Assembly: GCA_013215375.1 (NCBI GenBank)
Contig: JABSRB010000030.1
Location: forward strand, 1 to 64,000
Source: Oceanospirillaceae bacterium
GTDB lineage: Bacteria; Pseudomonadota; Gammaproteobacteria; Pseudomonadales; Balneatricaceae
Length of the DNA: 64,000 nt
Direction of reading: 5' to 3'
Positions 53,859 through 62,613 of this stretch are shown here, piece by piece; position 1 is the first letter of the stretch; each line of letters opens with the position of its first letter. Both the position numbers and the translations under genes were made by a program. The notes beneath the pieces are model-generated. The model did no database searches. It was not told where the DNA came from and saw nothing but the letters and a program-made list of their open reading frames with translations.

Positions 53859-54370
53859 ATAAACGACAAATAGCCGGTAGCGAATTTGGGCAGCGCGGGG
53901 CGGTACTTATCACCAGCCTTATTTTTATTTTAGCGATAACGCTGATCGGTTTTGCCGGTATGGACATAGCAACATCTCAAGAGAAAATGGCGGGTAATTT
54001 GCGTAACAAACAAATGGCCTTTGAAGGCGCTGAAGCGGCGCTGCGTGAGGCGGAAATTTTTTTAGAAACCACTGTTACGCTACCCCCTTTTAATGGCACT
54101 AACGGATTTTACGCAAAAATAGCGAACTTTAGTAATCATATGGGAAATATTGATTGGCTAGACGCTACACAAGTGGTTGTTTTCAACAAGGGCTTCCAAG
54201 AGCTAGACGAACAACCGAGTTATTTTATCGAAGAGTATGAGCTTGCTAGTAACAGTGACTCCTACGAGGCGCAACAGAGTGTTGAATTTCAGTATTTTAG
54301 AATTACCGCCAGAGCTCGCGGGCAAAGCCCCTCGGCGGTAGTTGTGTTGCAAAGTATCTATCGGCGTTAA
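53855..54370 (+). CDS. pilX: type IV pilus assembly protein PilX
   Basis: 171 aa. PilX N-terminus: QRGAVLITSLIFILAITLIGFAGM, followed by QEKMAGNLRNKQMAFEGAEAALREAE, the standard PilX helix. It starts at TTG 53855 overlapping the pilW stop (TTGA). It lacks the Glu5-type prepilin Glu in the usual place, as PilX proteins often do. Confidence 0.88.
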   Translation: MNKRQIAGSEFGQRGAVLITSLIFILAITLIGFAGMDIATSQEKMAGNLRNKQMAFEGAEAALREAEIFLETTVTLPPFNGTNGFYAKIANFSNHMGNIDWLDATQVVVFNKGFQELDEQPSYFIEEYELASNSDSYEAQQSVEFQYFRITARARGQSPSAVVVLQSIYRR

Positions 54371-54403
54371 TGGAAGCAGGCTAAAGGAAATGAGGTTTTG
54401 AAT

Positions 54404-57400
54404 ATGCAGTTAATAGATCGCTTAAGGTTATTTTTGACAGTGATGTTACTTTCGCTGGGCAGTATGACCACCAATGCCGATGAAATATCCCAAGATCCAT
54501 TGTATTTAGTGGTTAAAACCTCGCCTAAAGTGATGTTGAGTATGTCTAATGACCATCAGTTATTTATCAAGGCTTATACTGATTACACGGATTTAGATGC
54601 AGATGGCCTCATTGATACCACTTATGTGGATGGTATTGCTTACTTTGGTTACTTTGAGAGCAACCAATGTTATTTCTATAATACTAATAGCAAACGTTAT
54701 GTAAGTAAGGGGCTGGCTGCGGGAGCTAATTTACACAGCTGTACGGCGAATAATAGATGGAGCGGCAACTTTTTAAATTGGGCGACCATGACCCGCATGG
54801 ATATCATTCGCAAAGTGCTTTATGGCGGTTTGAGATCAAAAGATACCACTAATACGACGATATTAGAGAGAGCCTATTTACCCAACGATTCCCACGCTTT
54901 TTCCAAGGTGTTTAGTACCAGCACTACGGCTAAAATGCTGGAGTTTACCCCTTATTCACTGAAGGAAATCAGCTTTTGTAATGTGACTTTTGATACTGAT
55001 TCAAGCCAAAGCTTATCAGGCAAAATATCTACTTCTAGCTCCCCGCCGCTAATGAGAATAGCGAAAGGCATACATCCTAGCTGGGCTTCTTCTGAAAACC
55101 ATCAATGCGCCTGGGGCAGTGGTAGTCGCCCCTCTACTAGTCAAAGACTATTATATCCTGATCCGGTGGTGCGGGTACGAGTTTGTAAAGACTATATTAC
55201 CGATTCCGATTGTCTTACCTATCCTAATGGCAAGGCAAAACCCGTTGGGATTTTGCAGGAAAATAGCGGTAATAGTTCTAAGGCGATTGATTTTGGTTTG
55301 ATAACAGGTAGTTATGCCAAGAACAAATCTGGCGGAGTGTTGCGCAAGAATATCTTGCCTATGTTAGGTAACGGTACTTATGATGATGAATACAGTGCCG
55401 ATAGCGGCATTTTTAACTACTTAAACACCGCGCTAGGTGATAAAAACTCTTATGCTAAGGGTATTATTCAAAGCTTAGATGCGCTGCGTATTGCTGGCTG
55501 GAAGCAAAATAGTAACCGGCATGAATACAGTTGTAATTTTCCGGGTAAATTAACTATCTCTAACGGTCAATGTGTCGATTGGGGCAATCCACTTAGCGAA
55601 ATTTATTTAGAAACTCTACGTTATTTTTCAGGGAAAAGTAATCCAACTCCGGCATTTTATGCCAACGATAACAGTTATATTCCCGGGTTAAAGACCCAGG
55701 GATGGAATGAGTATATTAGTGCCGAAAACTGGTGTGCGGATCTCTCGGTGATCACCATTTCCACGGGCTTGAATTCATTTGATACAGATCAGTTGAGTAA
55801 TGACATAGGCTTAAATGCCAGCACTTGGGTGAATAAAGTAGGTACTGCTGAAGGGATTACAGGTAGTTATTTAATTGGTAGTGGTACTAGTAATAACAAC
55901 AAACGCTGTACTGCGAAGCACATTGATAACTTGGATGATGCTGAGGGGATTTGCCCCGAAATGCCAACGCTAGAGGGCGGTTATCACTTGGCAGGCATGG
56001 CATATTACGCCCGCACTAATGATTTGCGTAGTGATAGGCAGGGCAAACAGACTTTGACTACCTACGGTATTTCTCTGGCTGAAAGTTTGCCGAAATTTGA
56101 AATTCCGGTCGACGGTAAAATGGTCTCTTTATTACCCGCGTGTCGTGCGCGCAATAACAGCTCTACCGCGTGGCGCGATTGCAGTATTTTGGATCTACAA
56201 GTAAAAGAACTCAATAGCGATGGAACCAAGGGGGCCTTTGATATTGTCTGGGAGGACTCCAGCTGGGGCAATGATTATGATGTAGATGTGATTGTGGGAA
56301 TATCATTTTGTGTCGCCAATAAATGCGCTGTTAATCCAGGGGCTGGCAAGCTTCGTATCACTACAGATTTGCGACAAATAGGCGCGGGTCATACGTTAAG
56401 TTTTGGCTATATTGTCACAGGCACCTCAAACGATGGCGCTTTTTATGAGCTGAGTAAAAGTGGCTTTATTAACTACATGGATAACCCTCCTTCTCAGTAT
56501 GTGAAGACCAGAGTTTTTTCCCCTGGAACCTCTAGTGCTAAACAATTGAAAAACCCGCTTTGGTATATGTCTAAATATGGTAACTTTACCGAATTGAATG
56601 ATAGTGCCAATCCAGTACCTGATCTTGACGCTGAGTGGGATGTATTACCTGAAGGTAATCCAGATGGAGTGCCGGATGGCTACTTTAAAGCCACCAACCC
56701 AGCCGCTTTGCAAGACTCACTCAACCAAGTTTTTGCCAGTATCGCCTCGCGCAAACCTACCTCGGCAGCACTTGCCAGTAATAGCACTAGCTTGCGTAGC
56801 AACTCTAAGATATATCAGGCTCGCTTTGACAGTGATAACTGGTCAGGGCAATTACTCAGCTACTCACTAGATGATACTACAGGTGCAATAGGTGCAGTGC
56901 TTTGGGATGCCGCTGAACTGATTCCAGCAGCCAGCAATCGTAAAATATTCAGCTTTAATAGTCAGTCGCAAAGCCCTATTGAATTTAACTATAATAATCT
57001 AGGTGCGGTGCAGCAGGGGTTAATCAACAATGCTCAGGTAAATTATTTACGGGGGGATAGAAGTGGCGAGGGGACTGTTTTTCGCCAAAGGGCTTCATTG
57101 TTAGGCGATATCATCAATTCTAGCCCGCTCTTTGCCGGACTTGAGAACTTTAATTATTCTAAAATGAGCGGTTATTCCGAGTATTTATTGGGGACGACCG
57201 AGAGTTGGCACAAAAACAACCGACAGAGCATGATCTACGTGGGCGCCAATGACGGCATGTTGCATGGCTTTATTGGCAAGGGCGATGCCACGGCGAATTG
57301 CGACATTAGTACCACTGTTTGCGAGGGTGAAGAAGCCTTTAGCTATGTGCCAAAAGCGGTATACAGTAATTTGTCAAAGTTGACCTCGACAAATTACGAG

Positions 57401-58726
57401 CACCAGTATTACGTGGATGGCTCCCCTACCTACTCCGATGCGTTTCTCACTTACGAGAGCAGCACGCCAAGATGGGGTAGTGTATTAGTGGGTACATTAG
57501 GTGCGGGAGGCAAGGGGTTATTTGCCCTAGATATTTCGGATCCGATGAATTTCTCTGCAGCAGACGTGCTTTGGGATATTGATAATACCGATACAGACAT
57601 GGCGGATTTAGGTTTTACTTTAAGTCGCGCGAGTATTGTCAAAATGGCCAACGGACAGTGGGCGGCGATTATTGGCAATGGTTATGAAAGCGCCAATCAC
57701 CAAGCAGTGCTTTATATTTTAAATTTAGAGACAGGTGCCGTGATCAAAAAATTGGCCGCGGGTACTCAGGGGACTAGCGCGAAGCCAAACGGGTTGTCTA
57801 CGCCAATTGCCATAGACTCCGATGGCGATAGGTTGGTTGATGCGATTTACGCGGGTGACTTATACGGTAACATGTGGAAGTTTGATGTATCAGATACCTC
57901 AGCGAGTAATTGGAAAGTCGCCTTCAAAGATACCAGTAATGTTATTCAGCCGCTGTTTACCGCTTGTAACAATGATACTTGCACTAGCGCTAACCTGCAG
58001 CCGATTACCGCTAAACCGGAAGTGATTAAAGCCACCGCTGGTGGGAAATTAGTGTTATTTGGCACTGGTCGATATTTTTCTACCAATGATCGCGATCCAG
58101 GTACTGACATCAATAGCTATTATGCAGTTCCAGATTTAGGCACTCAGGTGACGTCTCGCTCCACACTGCTAGCGCAACAAATAATCACCTCAGCAACTGC
58201 GCAGGCCGACTCTTCAGTGACTTTTAACTCCGAGTATAGAGTGACTACAAACAACCAAGATGTAACAAAAGTAGGTTGGTATTTAGACCTTAATGATGCT
58301 CGAGATGTTGGTGAACGTGTGGTGTCCGATTCGTTAGCGTTCAGTGGCATGGTGCTCTTCACCACCATTATTCCCGAGACCGGTGCCTGTACTAATGGAG
58401 GCTCAAGCTTTTTTATGCTGTTGGATGCGCAAACGGGAGCAAGGCTAAATAATACTTTTGATTTCAGCGGTGACTCTTTTGTTGGTGCCGATGACAAAGT
58501 CAAAATTGACAGCAATAATGATGGGATTATTGATGCATCGGACAGTGCGATAGCGGCCAGCGGAAGACGCTCTAATTTGGGCATGTCAAATACCCCGAGT
58601 AAAGTTGGTGATAAAATTTATGTCGGAGGGACCGATGGCCTTGGTAACGGTAACGGGCTAGAAGTTATCGGCATCACGCCAGGAGAAGGTAGCACAGGGC
58701 GTCTGTCTTGGACGCAGCTAAAATAG
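54404..58726 (+). CDS. pilY1: PilY1-type adhesin / pilus assembly protein
   Basis: 1440 aa with a signal peptide (about 1-25). The N-terminal half (about 40-560) has YTDYTDLDADGLIDTTYVDGI and FLNWATMTRMDIIRKVLYGG, typical of PilY1, but I do not see a clear MIDAS vWA motif. The C-terminal β-propeller (about 850-1330) has VYVGANDGMLHGF-type sequence and the Ca-binding DSDGDRLVDAIYAGDLYGNMWKFD. A further DSNNDGIIDASD calcium loop lies near the end. It is the tip adhesin that also regulates pilus retraction. It follows pilX by 33 bp; pilE, which usually follows, is absent. Confidence 0.92.
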   Translation: MQLIDRLRLFLTVMLLSLGSMTTNADEISQDPLYLVVKTSPKVMLSMSNDHQLFIKAYTDYTDLDADGLIDTTYVDGIAYFGYFESNQCYFYNTNSKRYVSKGLAAGANLHSCTANNRWSGNFLNWATMTRMDIIRKVLYGGLRSKDTTNTTILERAYLPNDSHAFSKVFSTSTTAKMLEFTPYSLKEISFCNVTFDTDSSQSLSGKISTSSSPPLMRIAKGIHPSWASSENHQCAWGSGSRPSTSQRLLYPDPVVRVRVCKDYITDSDCLTYPNGKAKPVGILQENSGNSSKAIDFGLITGSYAKNKSGGVLRKNILPMLGNGTYDDEYSADSGIFNYLNTALGDKNSYAKGIIQSLDALRIAGWKQNSNRHEYSCNFPGKLTISNGQCVDWGNPLSEIYLETLRYFSGKSNPTPAFYANDNSYIPGLKTQGWNEYISAENWCADLSVITISTGLNSFDTDQLSNDIGLNASTWVNKVGTAEGITGSYLIGSGTSNNNKRCTAKHIDNLDDAEGICPEMPTLEGGYHLAGMAYYARTNDLRSDRQGKQTLTTYGISLAESLPKFEIPVDGKMVSLLPACRARNNSSTAWRDCSILDLQVKELNSDGTKGAFDIVWEDSSWGNDYDVDVIVGISFCVANKCAVNPGAGKLRITTDLRQIGAGHTLSFGYIVTGTSNDGAFYELSKSGFINYMDNPPSQYVKTRVFSPGTSSAKQLKNPLWYMSKYGNFTELNDSANPVPDLDAEWDVLPEGNPDGVPDGYFKATNPAALQDSLNQVFASIASRKPTSAALASNSTSLRSNSKIYQARFDSDNWSGQLLSYSLDDTTGAIGAVLWDAAELIPAASNRKIFSFNSQSQSPIEFNYNNLGAVQQGLINNAQVNYLRGDRSGEGTVFRQRASLLGDIINSSPLFAGLENFNYSKMSGYSEYLLGTTESWHKNNRQSMIYVGANDGMLHGFIGKGDATANCDISTTVCEGEEAFSYVPKAVYSNLSKLTSTNYEHQYYVDGSPTYSDAFLTYESSTPRWGSVLVGTLGAGGKGLFALDISDPMNFSAADVLWDIDNTDTDMADLGFTLSRASIVKMANGQWAAIIGNGYESANHQAVLYILNLETGAVIKKLAAGTQGTSAKPNGLSTPIAIDSDGDRLVDAIYAGDLYGNMWKFDVSDTSASNWKVAFKDTSNVIQPLFTACNNDTCTSANLQPITAKPEVIKATAGGKLVLFGTGRYFSTNDRDPGTDINSYYAVPDLGTQVTSRSTLLAQQIITSATAQADSSVTFNSEYRVTTNNQDVTKVGWYLDLNDARDVGERVVSDSLAFSGMVLFTTIIPETGACTNGGSSFFMLLDAQTGARLNNTFDFSGDSFVGADDKVKIDSNNDGIIDASDSAIAASGRRSNLGMSNTPSKVGDKIYVGGTDGLGNGNGLEVIGITPGEGSTGRLSWTQLK

Positions 58727-58734
58727 CGAAATTG

Positions 58735-58770
58735 GGTACTAATACCGAGGAATTAAGCGGTATTAGTGCC
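58735..58770. terminator. hairpin between pilY1 and HxlR gene
   Basis: GGTACTAATACCG / CGGTATTAGTGCC (one mismatch), placed between two convergent genes and ending at the HxlR stop. No T-run. Confidence 0.55.
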
Positions 58771-59127
58771 TTACACCGCGTTAGATTCCGACCATAGGCG
58801 CAAGCTCTCTAATATATTGAGCGCGCTTTTGCCAAAATCGGTTAATTCATAGGTCACTGCGACGGGCCTATCGCTAATCACTTTACGTAACACCATGCCC
58901 TGCGCCTCAAGCTCTTTGAGGCGTTGATCAACCATTTTTTTACTGGCACCTCCCAGCATGCGAGTGAGATCGTTAAAGCGAACCGGCTCATCTTTTAAGT
59001 GATAAATAATAGATCCTTTCCATTTACCCCCTATCAAGCGCATGCCCTTTTCAATTGCACAGGGCTCAGTACAAGCGTTGATAACTTTTTTTCTACCTTT
59101 AGTGTCTGTTTTTATAGAACTTTTCAT
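58771..59127 (-). CDS. HxlR-family redox-type regulator
   Basis: 118 aa: INACTEPCAIEKGMRLIGGKWKGSIIYHLKDEPVRFNDLTRMLGGASKKMVDQRLKELEAQGMVLRKVISDRPVAVTYELTDFGKSAL. The Cys pair of the NAC-x3-C type near the N-terminus matches HypR/YodB-like regulators that sense quinones or electrophiles through a thiol. It is divergent from an MdaB-type quinone reductase, the classic arrangement. Confidence 0.93.
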   Translation of the reverse strand: MKSSIKTDTKGRKKVINACTEPCAIEKGMRLIGGKWKGSIIYHLKDEPVRFNDLTRMLGGASKKMVDQRLKELEAQGMVLRKVISDRPVAVTYELTDFGKSALNILESLRLWSESNAV

Positions 59128-59252
59128 TATTTGTTTCTCATAATTCTAGGTTACTAAAAGTATACTAATTGATAATAGTTTTCAGGTTACTAAAATATAC
59201 CACAAATATATCTTGTTACAGAGAATATTCGTCACTCATTTTAGGAGCTAGT

Positions 59253-59834
59253 ATGAACAACGTTTTAATTATTAATGCACACCACTACTATCCATTTTCA
59301 GAAGGTAAGCTCAATGCTGCGCTGGTGGAAAAAGCCGCCAACACCCTCGCTGCCAAAGGCTATCAAATCCGTCAGATAACGATTACTGAAGAAGTTGATG
59401 TGGATGAGCAGCTGGCAAATTTGCAATGGGCCGATACGGTTATTTTGCAAGTGCCGAGTAACTGGATGGGGGTGCCATGGCCGTTCAAAAAGTACATGGA
59501 TGAAGTATTCACTGCCGGTATGGGCGGCGCGTTATGTGTGGGAGATGGTCGCAGTGAAACAGAACCTAACAAAAATTACGGTACGGGCGGAACCTTAACC
59601 GGTAAAAAATATATGTTATCACTGACCTTTAATGCACCCGCAGCAGCGTTTGAGGATGAGGCTGAATTTTTTGCAGGCAGCAGTGTTGATGATTTGATGT
59701 TGCCTATGCACATGAACTTTAAGTTTTTCGATATGCTGCCACTGCCTACCTTTAGTTGTTTTGATGTGATGAAAAATGCCGACGTCGAGAGTGATTTTAA
59801 GCGTTTTGACGCGCATTTAGAGCAGAACTTTTAA
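59253..59834 (+). CDS. mdaB: NAD(P)H:quinone oxidoreductase MdaB-like
   Basis: 193 aa flavodoxin-fold reductase. VLIINAHHYYPFSEGKLNAALV is the FMN phosphate-binding start, and WADTVILQVPSNWMGVPWPFKKYMDEVFTAG is the MdaB signature. It reduces quinones by two electrons, avoiding semiquinones. The start is ATG 59253 with TTAGGAGCTAGT upstream. It is divergent from the HxlR sensor above and probably controlled by it. Confidence 0.93.
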   Translation: MNNVLIINAHHYYPFSEGKLNAALVEKAANTLAAKGYQIRQITITEEVDVDEQLANLQWADTVILQVPSNWMGVPWPFKKYMDEVFTAGMGGALCVGDGRSETEPNKNYGTGGTLTGKKYMLSLTFNAPAAAFEDEAEFFAGSSVDDLMLPMHMNFKFFDMLPLPTFSCFDVMKNADVESDFKRFDAHLEQNF

Positions 59835-59892
59835 AGCAAAATTACCTGCCTTTGGTTTTTTGCTAAAGGTAGGTGAGAAAAGGATAGGTAAT

Positions 59893-60297
59893 ATGTCTAA
59901 TCAATATCAAGTCCAGTGTGATTGCGCTGCTGTACAGCTGTCGATGACAGGGGCACCAAAAGTGCAGGCGTTTTGTCACTGTGACGACTGCAGAGATCTT
60001 TTGCAGGTGCCTTATCATTCGGTACTTGCCTGGGACGAAAAATGGGTAAACATAACCTCTGGGCAAGAGCAGGTGGCTGAATTTCAACACCCCCATAAGC
60101 GCATGAAAAGAATATTTTGTAAAAGTTGTGGAGAGGTTTTATACAATACTAACGCTATGGGTTGGAAATTGGTATCACAGCTGTTATTGGCTAAGTGCAA
60201 TGGCGGGCAGCTGCCTGCTGAATTGGCCTCAAATGCGCATTTCTTTTATGCTAAACGCAACGTCGATATTGAAGATGGTCTGCCTAAACGAAGTTAG
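59893..60297 (+). CDS. GFA-family zinc protein (glutathione-dependent formaldehyde-activating-like)
   Basis: 134 aa. The zinc cysteines of the GFA fold are CDCAAVQLSMTG, FCHCDDCRDLLQVPYHS and FCKSCGEVLYNTNAMGW. Family members bind glutathione or other thiols; the reaction is uncertain outside the Gfa prototype. The start is ATG 59893 with AGGATAGGT upstream. It is 58 bp after mdaB, likely co-transcribed with it, and an imperfect hairpin (59844-59874) lies between them. Confidence 0.9.
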   Translation: MSNQYQVQCDCAAVQLSMTGAPKVQAFCHCDDCRDLLQVPYHSVLAWDEKWVNITSGQEQVAEFQHPHKRMKRIFCKSCGEVLYNTNAMGWKLVSQLLLAKCNGGQLPAELASNAHFFYAKRNVDIEDGLPKRS

Positions 60298-60298
60298 T

Positions 60299-60317
60299 GC
60301 TCTCGGTCAGGCTCTTA
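60299..60317 (-). repeat. family B repeat, end fragment inside a gene terminus
   Basis: GCTCTCGGTCAGGCTCTTA is the terminal repeat of family B (TTCTCGGTCAGCCTCCTA at 34784). It contains the stop codon of the MocR gene at 60307. Confidence 0.65.
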
Positions 60318-61728
60318 GCAGTTTTGCAAGCTGGGCTACGCCTTGACTGAGTTGCGCCTCATTCGCCCCACTAAAGCCTAGTAATAAGCCCTGCTGCGCA
60401 CAGTTAGCATAGTGGGATGAGAGAGCGGGAGCATAAGTGCCTTGTTGACTAAGTTGCTGCTCCAAGTATTTATCATCCTTGCTATCTGGGCGGTTTTTAA
60501 GATGCGCCAACAAATGCATGCCTGATTCAGGAAGTTCTGCCTCTAGATAATCGCCCAATTGCTCGGATAATAAAGCGTGTAAGAAGTCTCGTCGTTGTTG
60601 ATAGCAGCGGCGCATGCGTCGAAGATGGCTGGAAAAACGTCGATGGTTAATGAAATCGGCCAGCGCCGGTTGGGTGGGGATATTGGCCAAATTACCCAAG
60701 GTTGCCTGCGCCTCTAATAGTTTTGGTACAAGTGCGGGTGGCGCGATGAGATAACCAATGCGCAGTGTTCGAAATAGAATTTTGGAAAAGCTGCCGACAA
60801 AAATAACTTTTTGCCGATCAGAGGCATGCTGTTGATTAGCCATTTGAAACAGCGGTGCCAGTGGTGTTTTTTGGTATTGAAATTCAGCGTCGTAATCATC
60901 TTCGATCAGCCAACATGCATGCGCTTGCGAATATTCTAGCCAAGCTAAGCGCCGCTGTGTAGACATGGGCATACCCAGCGGATATTGCCGCGCCGCACTC
61001 ATCCAAGCTAAGTCCATGGGCTTAGTGGGTAGTTGCATACCTTGCGCGTCAACATCTATTGGGTTAAGGCGCGCACCCAAGGTGTTTAAACCGTGTTTTA
61101 GTAGCGGGTAGCAAGGGTTTTCTAGTGCCACCTCTTTTCCTGAAAGTGACAGGGCCTCTGCAATTAAGGTGAGCGAATCTCGGCTGCCGGCAGTGATGAT
61201 AATTTGCTCGGGCGCGCAATCTAAATTACGCAGCGCTTTTACGTATCGAGCCACCGCTTGGCGCAAGGGCATATAACCCCCTAGTGGAAAATTACGCAGT
61301 AAATTGCTATCGGGTTTGCGCCACACTCTGGCTAAACTTTGTGCCCATTGTGCTGCTGGAAATTGCTCAATATCGGGGCCTGACTCAAAAAAGCCACTAT
61401 TAATAGGTGGGTCTACCGCCGCTATCGCTGATGGTTTCACGGGAGTGTTTTGCGTCGTAATTTTTAATTGGGAAACAAATACACCGCTGCTAGGTTTCGC
61501 AATTAATAATCCCTCGCCCATTAGTTGCTCGTAGGCACTGAGCGTCGAAGTACGAGAGATATTCAATAACAAAGCAAGCTTGCGACTTGAGGGAAGCTGA
61601 TTGCCAGAGGTTAATCGCCGATCCAAAATCAGTTGGCGAATATGTGCTGCGACTTGTTGGTAAAGTGGCTGCGCATTCCTACTGTCTACGTTAATACTCA
61701 GTGTGGCTAAATCGTCTTCTAAACTCAT
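60307..61728 (-). CDS. MocR/PdxR-type regulator (GntR-aminotransferase fusion)
   Basis: 473 aa. The GntR-type wHTH (about 10-75) has LYQQVAAHIRQLILDRRLTSGNQLPSSRKLALLLNISRTSTLSAYEQLMGEGLL. It is fused to a class I aminotransferase domain: AVARYVKALRNLDCAPEQIIITAGSRDSLTLI, WLIEDDYDAEFQYQ and the PLP-lysine in VIFVGSFSKILFRTLRIGYL. Such proteins use PLP-amino acid adducts to sense B6 or amines. Start ATG 61728 has only a weak upstream site. It ends inside a family B repeat. It is divergent from a GNAT gene. Confidence 0.92.
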   Translation of the reverse strand: MSLEDDLATLSINVDSRNAQPLYQQVAAHIRQLILDRRLTSGNQLPSSRKLALLLNISRTSTLSAYEQLMGEGLLIAKPSSGVFVSQLKITTQNTPVKPSAIAAVDPPINSGFFESGPDIEQFPAAQWAQSLARVWRKPDSNLLRNFPLGGYMPLRQAVARYVKALRNLDCAPEQIIITAGSRDSLTLIAEALSLSGKEVALENPCYPLLKHGLNTLGARLNPIDVDAQGMQLPTKPMDLAWMSAARQYPLGMPMSTQRRLAWLEYSQAHACWLIEDDYDAEFQYQKTPLAPLFQMANQQHASDRQKVIFVGSFSKILFRTLRIGYLIAPPALVPKLLEAQATLGNLANIPTQPALADFINHRRFSSHLRRMRRCYQQRRDFLHALLSEQLGDYLEAELPESGMHLLAHLKNRPDSKDDKYLEQQLSQQGTYAPALSSHYANCAQQGLLLGFSGANEAQLSQGVAQLAKLLRA

Positions 61729-61834
61729 AATTGGTATCTTATAAAATATAAAAAGTGGATATATATTAAATACCAACTGGTGTTTATTATGTCAATTATT
61801 AAGTCTTTATTTACTGGTACTAAGAGAGTTAGAT

Positions 61835-62536
61835 ATGCAACATGTTGATAATAAAGGTCAGCCAATAGGTGAGAAGGTGCTGGACTGGCAGGGAGCGACT
61901 AAACCACTCGCGGCGCTTATTCAAGGCCGTTATTGTGAAATGCAGCCATTGGAAGTGGAGCGTCACAGTGCTGATCTATTCGCTGCCTTTAGTGAAGATC
62001 TAGCGGGGAAAAACTGGACATATCTGCCGGCAAATCCACCAAAAAACATAAGTGAATTCAAACAGTGGCTAGCGTTAACCTGCAATAGTAATGACCCGTT
62101 GTTTTATGCTGTGGTAGATAAAAGGAGTGGCTTGGCAATAGGCATGGCATCGTTGATGAGAATTGACCCAGGTAATGGGGTAATCGAAGTGGGGCATATT
62201 CACTTTTCTGATCAGTTGCAAAAAACACCGCTGGCCACTGAAGCGATGTACTTGCTGATGCGACAGATCTTCGAGTGGGGATATCGCCGTTATGAATGGA
62301 AGTGCGATAACCTAAATGCGCCCTCGAAAAAGGCGGCGCAGCGCTTGGGATTTAGCTTTGAAGGAATCTTTCGCCAAGCGGTCGTATATAAAGGGCGCAA
62401 CCGAGACACTGCTTGGTTCTCTATCCTAGATAGTGAATGGGCAAAGCAGCAGGGCGCATTTGAGCGCTGGTTAGCGGTCGAGAATTTTGATGATGAGGGG
62501 ATGCAGAGGCAGTCATTATCGGAGTTTAATCAATAG
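61835..62536 (+). CDS. GNAT acetyltransferase (RimJ/RimL-like)
   Basis: 233 aa. A RimJ-type GNAT fold: GRYCEMQPLEVERHSADLFAAF, then FYAVVDKRSGLAIGMASLMRIDPGNGVIEVGHIHFS, TPLATEAMYLLMRQIFEWGYRRYEWKCDNLNAPSKKAAQRLGFSFEGIFR (acetyl-CoA-binding helix and β-bulge) and QAVVYKGRNRDTAWFSI. It N-acetylates a protein terminus or small amine. It is divergent from the MocR gene, which could control it. Confidence 0.88.
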   Translation: MQHVDNKGQPIGEKVLDWQGATKPLAALIQGRYCEMQPLEVERHSADLFAAFSEDLAGKNWTYLPANPPKNISEFKQWLALTCNSNDPLFYAVVDKRSGLAIGMASLMRIDPGNGVIEVGHIHFSDQLQKTPLATEAMYLLMRQIFEWGYRRYEWKCDNLNAPSKKAAQRLGFSFEGIFRQAVVYKGRNRDTAWFSILDSEWAKQQGAFERWLAVENFDDEGMQRQSLSEFNQ

Positions 62537-62537
62537 C

Positions 62538-62579
62538 GAGCTATGAGCTATGAGCTATGAGCTATGAGCTATGAGCTAC
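62538..62579 (+). repeat. tandem heptamer GAGCTAT x6
   Basis: Six head-to-tail GAGCTAT units (the last ends in C) between the two GNAT genes. Not a CRISPR: units are 7 bp with no spacers. Confidence 0.95.
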
Positions 62580-62613
62580 GGGATTCAGGAAAATATACAT
62601 TGGAGAGCAGTAA

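Noticed and set aside
62538-62579. Possible CRISPR-like array
   Set aside because: The units are 7 bp with no spacers and no cas gene is in the window.
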